From: an uncultured bacterium
Lineage (GTDB): Bacteria; Verrucomicrobiota; Kiritimatiellia; RFP12; UBA1067
Assembly (NCBI GenBank): GCA_902776615.1
Contig: CACYQU010000003.1
Coordinates: 1-64,000, forward strand
Direction: 5' to 3'
Length of the DNA: 64,000 nucleotides
Part shown: one piece after another, positions 60,690 through 64,000 of the stretch
How positions within the stretch are numbered: position 1 is the first letter of the stretch
How the letters are laid out: each line of letters starts with the position of its first letter
Translations under genes and position numbers: made by a program
The notes under the pieces: model-generated
What the model was told of the DNA's origin: nothing
Database searches by the model: none
Seen by the model: only the letters and a program-made list of their open reading frames with translations

Positions 60690-60695
60690 ATTATA
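60690..60695 (-). promoter_or_regulatory. -10 promoter of the leader and unknown operon
   Basis: Minus-strand TTGCTATAAT (extended -10, TGC before the hexamer). Expected start at 60682-60683, the 5' end of the structured leader. The gap 60696-60840 shows no gene. Confidence 0.65.
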
Positions 60696-60840
60696 GCAAA
60701 ATTCGCCGCTTCTGTGCGAGCGGACTTCACCTCACGCCGCCAGCCGCCTCTTTCGGACAACCAGCCACCGTAATATTACACGCAGGAGACGCGAGAGAAT
60801 GACAGCAGAGACGAATTTCAGTAAAAGTCTGAACCAAAGG

Positions 60841-62016
60841 TCAGAAAAACCTATCCACCGCGCACGAAAAGAACATCTCCGGAGACATGCCTTGCCCTCC
60901 TATTAGATATGGTTTTGCACGAGCATACTTGGCCTTGAATTCCTTCATCCCCGAAACACTGTCCGCATCTGCTGTCTTGACCTCCATCGCGACTAGTCCA
61001 TCGCCTTTGCTAAGGACGAAATCAACCTCCTTGTTTCCGACGTTCCAATATCGCAACTGAATATCATTTCTGCGGCAGCTTGGTATAAGACGCGCACCAA
61101 CGGCAGACTCAAAGGCATGCCCCCATAATTCATGCCTCGAACGGAGTTCGTTGAATCCGTATGGTAGCATCGCCGTCATCAACGCCGTGTTGCAGACCAC
61201 CAGTTTAGGGCTGGACGCCTTGACGCGAACAACCTCTTCGTAGTATTTCTCTATTCCCACGACCAGCCCCGCCTCGCCAAGGAGTGCAAGATAATGCGCA
61301 AGCGTAGTGGCATTTCCTGCGTCTTGGAGCTGTCCAAGCATTTTCTGATAGGACATAATCTTGCCCGAATACGTGCAGGCCAGCGCAAAGAGCTGACGGA
61401 GAAGCGCTGGCTTTGAAATGCGCTCAAGCTGGATTATGTCACGACTTATGCTCGGCTCTATGATTGAATCCCTCAGATAAGTCCTCCATCGCTCCTCATC
61501 TCGAATGTATGGGACGGCTCCGGGATACCCTCCAAACATCACAAAATCCTCAATTGAAAAACCAAATGCCTCATGCATCTGCTCGTAAGACCAGTGCCAT
61601 GCCTCAACAAGCTCGAACCTTCCCTCAAGGCTCTCATTCAAACCCTTCTGAAGCAGGAGACGGGAACTTCCCAGAATCAAAACCTTCAAAGAAATGTCTT
61701 CAAATGAGTCTTCGTCCCAGAGTCGCTTGACAACCTCAGACCATCCGACAATCTTCTGTATTTCATCGACAACAAGAAGATACTCCCCAAGAGACTTTGC
61801 CTGAAGTCGGGCTTGCTGCCATTCGCTCTCCAACCACGCAAGGGGATTTACGCCCAGACCCCCCGCAAGACGGTATGTAAACGGCTTGGCATAATGCTTC
61901 AAGGCCTGCTTGACGGCCGTCGTCTTGCCCACTTGTCTGGGCCCAGCAACAACCTGAATTCGAAGCCGTTTCTCATTTAAACGACTCGCTACTACATTTA
62001 ACCAATGGCAATTCAT
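60841..62016 (-). CDS. AAA+ ATPase with DUF4143 domain
   Basis: 391 residues. Walker A GPRQVGKTTAVKQ (residues 25-37), Walker B YLLVVDEIQKI, sensor ILGSSRLLL, then the DUF4143 nuclease-like C-terminus (NKEVDFVLSKGDGLVAMEVKTAD). This family is patchily distributed and abundant in anaerobes, sometimes with toxin-antitoxin or transposon context; its function is not settled. It has its own promoter with palindromes and is AT-rich like the operon downstream. No evident partner. Confidence 0.9.
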   Translation of the reverse strand: MNCHWLNVVASRLNEKRLRIQVVAGPRQVGKTTAVKQALKHYAKPFTYRLAGGLGVNPLAWLESEWQQARLQAKSLGEYLLVVDEIQKIVGWSEVVKRLWDEDSFEDISLKVLILGSSRLLLQKGLNESLEGRFELVEAWHWSYEQMHEAFGFSIEDFVMFGGYPGAVPYIRDEERWRTYLRDSIIEPSISRDIIQLERISKPALLRQLFALACTYSGKIMSYQKMLGQLQDAGNATTLAHYLALLGEAGLVVGIEKYYEEVVRVKASSPKLVVCNTALMTAMLPYGFNELRSRHELWGHAFESAVGARLIPSCRRNDIQLRYWNVGNKEVDFVLSKGDGLVAMEVKTADADSVSGMKEFKAKYARAKPYLIGGQGMSPEMFFSCAVDRFF

Positions 62017-62036
62017 ACATAATTATTCGCTCCACT

Positions 62037-62061
62037 GAACAAATTTGTTCACTTCGGTGAA
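62037..62061. promoter_or_regulatory. Overlapping palindromes, probable operator of the ATPase gene
   Basis: GAACAAATTTGTTC (62037-62050) is a perfect 14-bp palindrome; it overlaps a second inverted repeat, TTCAC-TTCG-GTGAA (62048-62061). They occupy the space between the -10 box and the ATG at 62016, where a repressor site or an mRNA hairpin would act. Confidence 0.55.
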
Positions 62062-62062
62062 T

Positions 62063-62068
62063 AGTATA
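62063..62068 (-). promoter_or_regulatory. -10 box of the AAA+/DUF4143 gene
   Basis: Minus-strand TATACT, with the expected start about 62056, inside the palindromes. The remaining gap to 62165 shows no gene, only a small ACAAACT/AGTTTGT inverted repeat near 62140. Confidence 0.5.
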
Positions 62069-62165
62069 AATTTCAGAGCCGATTCAGTCAAGTGCCAGGC
62101 GGGTTGAAAGATTGAAACGGGAGCAACAGCACATCACAAACTATACCGAAAGCAGTTTGTAGGCG

Positions 62166-62774
62166 TCAAAACTCATTCTCAATCGCGGCGATCATGCGCT
62201 CAACACGGGTCTTTATCTGCGAGACGGAGTTGCGCGGAATGTTGAACTCGGCGGCGACCTCGCCTATCGGACGCTCCTCAAGCACATATGCGCGATAAAC
62301 CGCTTTTGACTGCGTAGAAAGCGCCGTCTTTGTAAGCGCCCACTCGACAGCCGCCCTGCGCCGCGCAAGCCGCCACTTTGCGTCGATCGCCGCAGCCGTT
62401 TCGGATTCGACAGCCGCCTCGACGCCCGATTCGGGGTCGTCAAGCGAAACGCACACTCCCTCTCCGCGCGTCACACGCTTGCGCCATCGACTGACAAGTT
62501 CATTTCTCACAAGCGTCGCGAGATACCGGCGGAACTTGCCAGAATCACCGCCCACCTTCACGCGCCCTTCCCGCAAGACTTCCACGAGCCGCATGAAAAT
62601 CTCCTGAACCACATCCTCGCTCTCGTCTTCGCTTCCGCGCTCCTCGGCAAACGCCTTGATCGCAGGTGCATACAGCTCGAAGAGTCGCGTCCATCCGGCT
62701 TCGTCGCGTATGCCAGTCTTGTCCGACGCAAGCCGAACGAGTAGCAAAACCGGTGTATCGGGAAAGTTCGCCAT
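62166..62774 (-). CDS. ECF-family RNA polymerase sigma factor
   Basis: 202 residues. Sigma-2 region with EDVVQEIFMRLVEVL and sigma-4 helix-turn-helix IGEVAAEFNIPRNSVSQIKTRVERM. Between them RKFRRYLATLVRNELVSRWR-type region 2.4. The ATG at 62774 overlaps the kinase stop by one base (TGATG), so it is co-translated with the kinase. Sigma factors of this type are often governed by the adjacent Ser/Thr kinase; no anti-sigma gene is present. Confidence 0.9.
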   Translation of the reverse strand: MANFPDTPVLLLVRLASDKTGIRDEAGWTRLFELYAPAIKAFAEERGSEDESEDVVQEIFMRLVEVLREGRVKVGGDSGKFRRYLATLVRNELVSRWRKRVTRGEGVCVSLDDPESGVEAAVESETAAAIDAKWRLARRRAAVEWALTKTALSTQSKAVYRAYVLEERPIGEVAAEFNIPRNSVSQIKTRVERMIAAIENEF

Positions 62775-64000
62775 CACTCCTTCCCCAGCGCGAGCCTCAG
62801 CGTGCTGTTCCATCCCCATTCGCCGACAAGCGACTTCTCGGCAATGCCATCCGGCCCGAGTTGGATGTGTTTCGGCCTGCCTTTTTCATCTGCCCCTTCC
62901 GTCTCGCGGCAGATCGTCCGCCCCTGTCCAACGATATCGTAGACGCCCCAGGCGTTCGGCGGCTTCGTCCGGACTCTACACGGCATCTTCGCCATAATGC
63001 TTTCCCACTTGACACCCTTCTCGGCGGCGAGCGCCTTCTTGTCCGCGACAGACGGACCCTCCACGCCGAGCGCAGACGCGTCCGCCGCGTTCGCGCCACC
63101 AGCCGTTGACGCAATGGCGAGTTCGTTCGTCGACGGAAGCCTGAATATGCATCCTCGCGGCAGATGCGCAGCGAAACGGCGGTTGAGTTCGTCGATGAAT
63201 CTCACAATATCCGTCATGGACATAGCGATAGCCGGCTCATCGTCCGCGCCATCGCGCCTATTTCCTGTGACGCGCCACCACTCGGCGTTAGTAACATGGC
63301 TTGCACCGATCCAAAACGGCGCGTCCGATGAATCGCGGCATTCGACCATCTCGATGCGCACGCCATCACCAAGATCGAAGGTGAGTGGGGGAGTTTCGTT
63401 TGGCCATGCAGAGCGTGTAGAATAGAACACCAAAGTAGCCGCGATTACGGCGCAGATGGAGCCGATAAATGCAAGGCGCGTCAAAACATTCCTGTGCGGA
63501 CGAACTGCGTTCGTCCGCGCTTTTCGCAGAAACTCGACAAGCTTCACCGGTCTTACCGCCGGGTCGTCAGAAAGCATCGCCGGAAGTATTTTGTCCCAAG
63601 GCCCCTCAAGCGGTTCCAGAAGCCGCAGAGCATCTGTTCCAGGCTCGTACCATATGCCGGTCAGCAGGCGAAAGAACACTACGCCGAGCGCATATACGTC
63701 GGACGCCGCGCTCGCCTCTTCGCCTCTCTTGATTTCCGGCGCGAGATATCCACCCGTTCCCATGACAAGCCGCCGCGCCGATTCCTCGTATCCTGCGACG
63801 ATGGTCTTCTCGACTCCGATCTCGCGCTTGATGCGTCCATGCTCGTAGCGGGAGATTCCGAAGTCGACGAGAACAGCGTCGTTCTTCGCATCGAGAAGAA
63901 TGTTCGATGCCTTTACGTCGCGATGGACTATTCCTTCGGCGTGTATGCAGTCGAGCGCGGACGCTATCGACTCCATCCAGCGAAGACGGTCGGCGTCCGT
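62774..64000 (-). CDS. Ser/Thr kinase fused to an FGE-sulfatase-like domain (N-terminus outside window)
   Basis: At least 408 residues visible; the gene continues past the right edge, which holds the N-lobe. The catalytic loop is IVHRDVKASN, DFG is DFGISRY, the activation segment has GTGGYLAPEI, and DVYALGVVFFRLLTG is subdomain IX. A single helix (about FIGSICAVIAATLVFY) separates the kinase from a C-terminal FGE-sulfatase (SUMF1) fold: PFWIGASHVTNAEWWRVTG. Kinase inside, FGE-like domain outside the membrane is the predicted topology, so it could sense an extracytoplasmic signal and act on the sigma factor. Confidence 0.88.
   Translation of the reverse strand, partial: TDADRLRWMESIASALDCIHAEGIVHRDVKASNILLDAKNDAVLVDFGISRYEHGRIKREIGVEKTIVAGYEESARRLVMGTGGYLAPEIKRGEEASAASDVYALGVVFFRLLTGIWYEPGTDALRLLEPLEGPWDKILPAMLSDDPAVRPVKLVEFLRKARTNAVRPHRNVLTRLAFIGSICAVIAATLVFYSTRSAWPNETPPLTFDLGDGVRIEMVECRDSSDAPFWIGASHVTNAEWWRVTGNRRDGADDEPAIAMSMTDIVRFIDELNRRFAAHLPRGCIFRLPSTNELAIASTAGGANAADASALGVEGPSVADKKALAAEKGVKWESIMAKMPCRVRTKPPNAWGVYDIVGQGRTICRETEGADEKGRPKHIQLGPDGIAEKSLVGEWGWNSTLRLALGKE

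Noticed and set aside
60841-62016. DUF4143 ATPase as the sixth gene of the unknown operon
   Set aside because: It has its own promoter and is separated by 145 bases plus the operon promoter; co-occurrence elsewhere would be needed to include it.
62136-62162. Terminator after the sigma-factor region or ATPase promoter
   Set aside because: A 7-bp ACAAACT/AGTTTGT inverted repeat exists but has a long loop and no T-run.

Overview
The window is bacterial chromosome from an anaerobic, LPS-bearing (diderm) bacterium. Evidence for an outer membrane: BamA, a Skp/OmpH chaperone, LpxD, an LpxL-type acyltransferase, Pal and Tat. Evidence for anaerobic, probably sodium-linked energetics: V-type ATPase subunits with a Na+-type ligand set in the proteolipid, an RnfE subunit, HydG (the [FeFe]-hydrogenase maturase) and KtrA/KtrB potassium uptake. 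RNase HIII, surface-protein remnants, an ECF sigma factor paired with a kinase/FGE protein, and short GC-rich REP-like hairpins are together most reminiscent of the PVC group (Kiritimatiellota/Lentisphaerota-like). That placement is an inference, not a demonstrated identity. Almost every core gene lies on the minus strand.

Core region, 0-53.4 kb, read in the direction of transcription (descending coordinates): ilvB-ilvN; galM and a 1577-residue phosphatase/beta-mannosidase/GH5 fusion; alr; tRNA-Ser and tRNA-Gly; recN, a sugar-phosphate cyclase-like gene, bamA, skp, lpxD, coaD, a small membrane protein, rdgB and a coiled-coil membrane protein; pal, tatA/B, tatC, ktrB, proA and miaB; rnhC, ribBA, gpsA, pilD and polA; fabF, fabZ, hisD, lpxL-like, a GT2 glycosyltransferase; hydG; rnfE, nrdR, a Gfo/Idh/MocA oxidoreductase, an MntR/DtxR regulator, a zinc-ribbon/EIIA fusion, a D,D-carboxypeptidase, an Opp-type ATPase, ktrA and murA; ileS; and V-ATPase D-I-K with a polytopic membrane protein and a double acyl-carrier protein. 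Many neighbours overlap by the ATGA/GTGA junction, so these are long, translationally coupled operons. Promoters are easy to see because most carry a (T)GGTATAAT extended -10 box; several sit so close to the start codon that the transcripts should be leaderless.

Accessory region, about 53.4-62.1 kb: a REP-associated tyrosine transposase (RAYT) fused to a Rossmann-like domain, with REP-like hairpins and a six-unit degenerate 17-bp array at its 5' end; two 204-bp copies of the same surface-protein C-terminus; a Y1-transposase element bounded by 27-bp direct repeats built on a palindrome; then a visibly AT-richer five-gene minus-strand operon with no recognisable family. That operon encodes a 1087-residue repeat protein with two PH-like domains, three small proteins that all end in a WxKW signature (two of them Cys-rich paralogues), and a two-helix membrane protein. 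It is preceded by a roughly 180-nt structured leader in which the Shine-Dalgarno sequence, an upstream copy of it, and a single complementary anti-SD could form mutually exclusive helices. This operon plus leader is the best candidate in the window for an undescribed system. An AAA+/DUF4143 ATPase with palindromic promoter sequences follows.

The right edge (62.1-64 kb) is an ECF sigma factor gene overlapping a Ser/Thr kinase/FGE-sulfatase-fold gene that runs out of the window. The left edge starts inside the 3' end of a plus-strand gene. Two adjacent core enzymes carry variants that predict intrinsic drug insensitivity: MurA with Asp in place of the active-site Cys, and an IleS of the eukaryote-like type.
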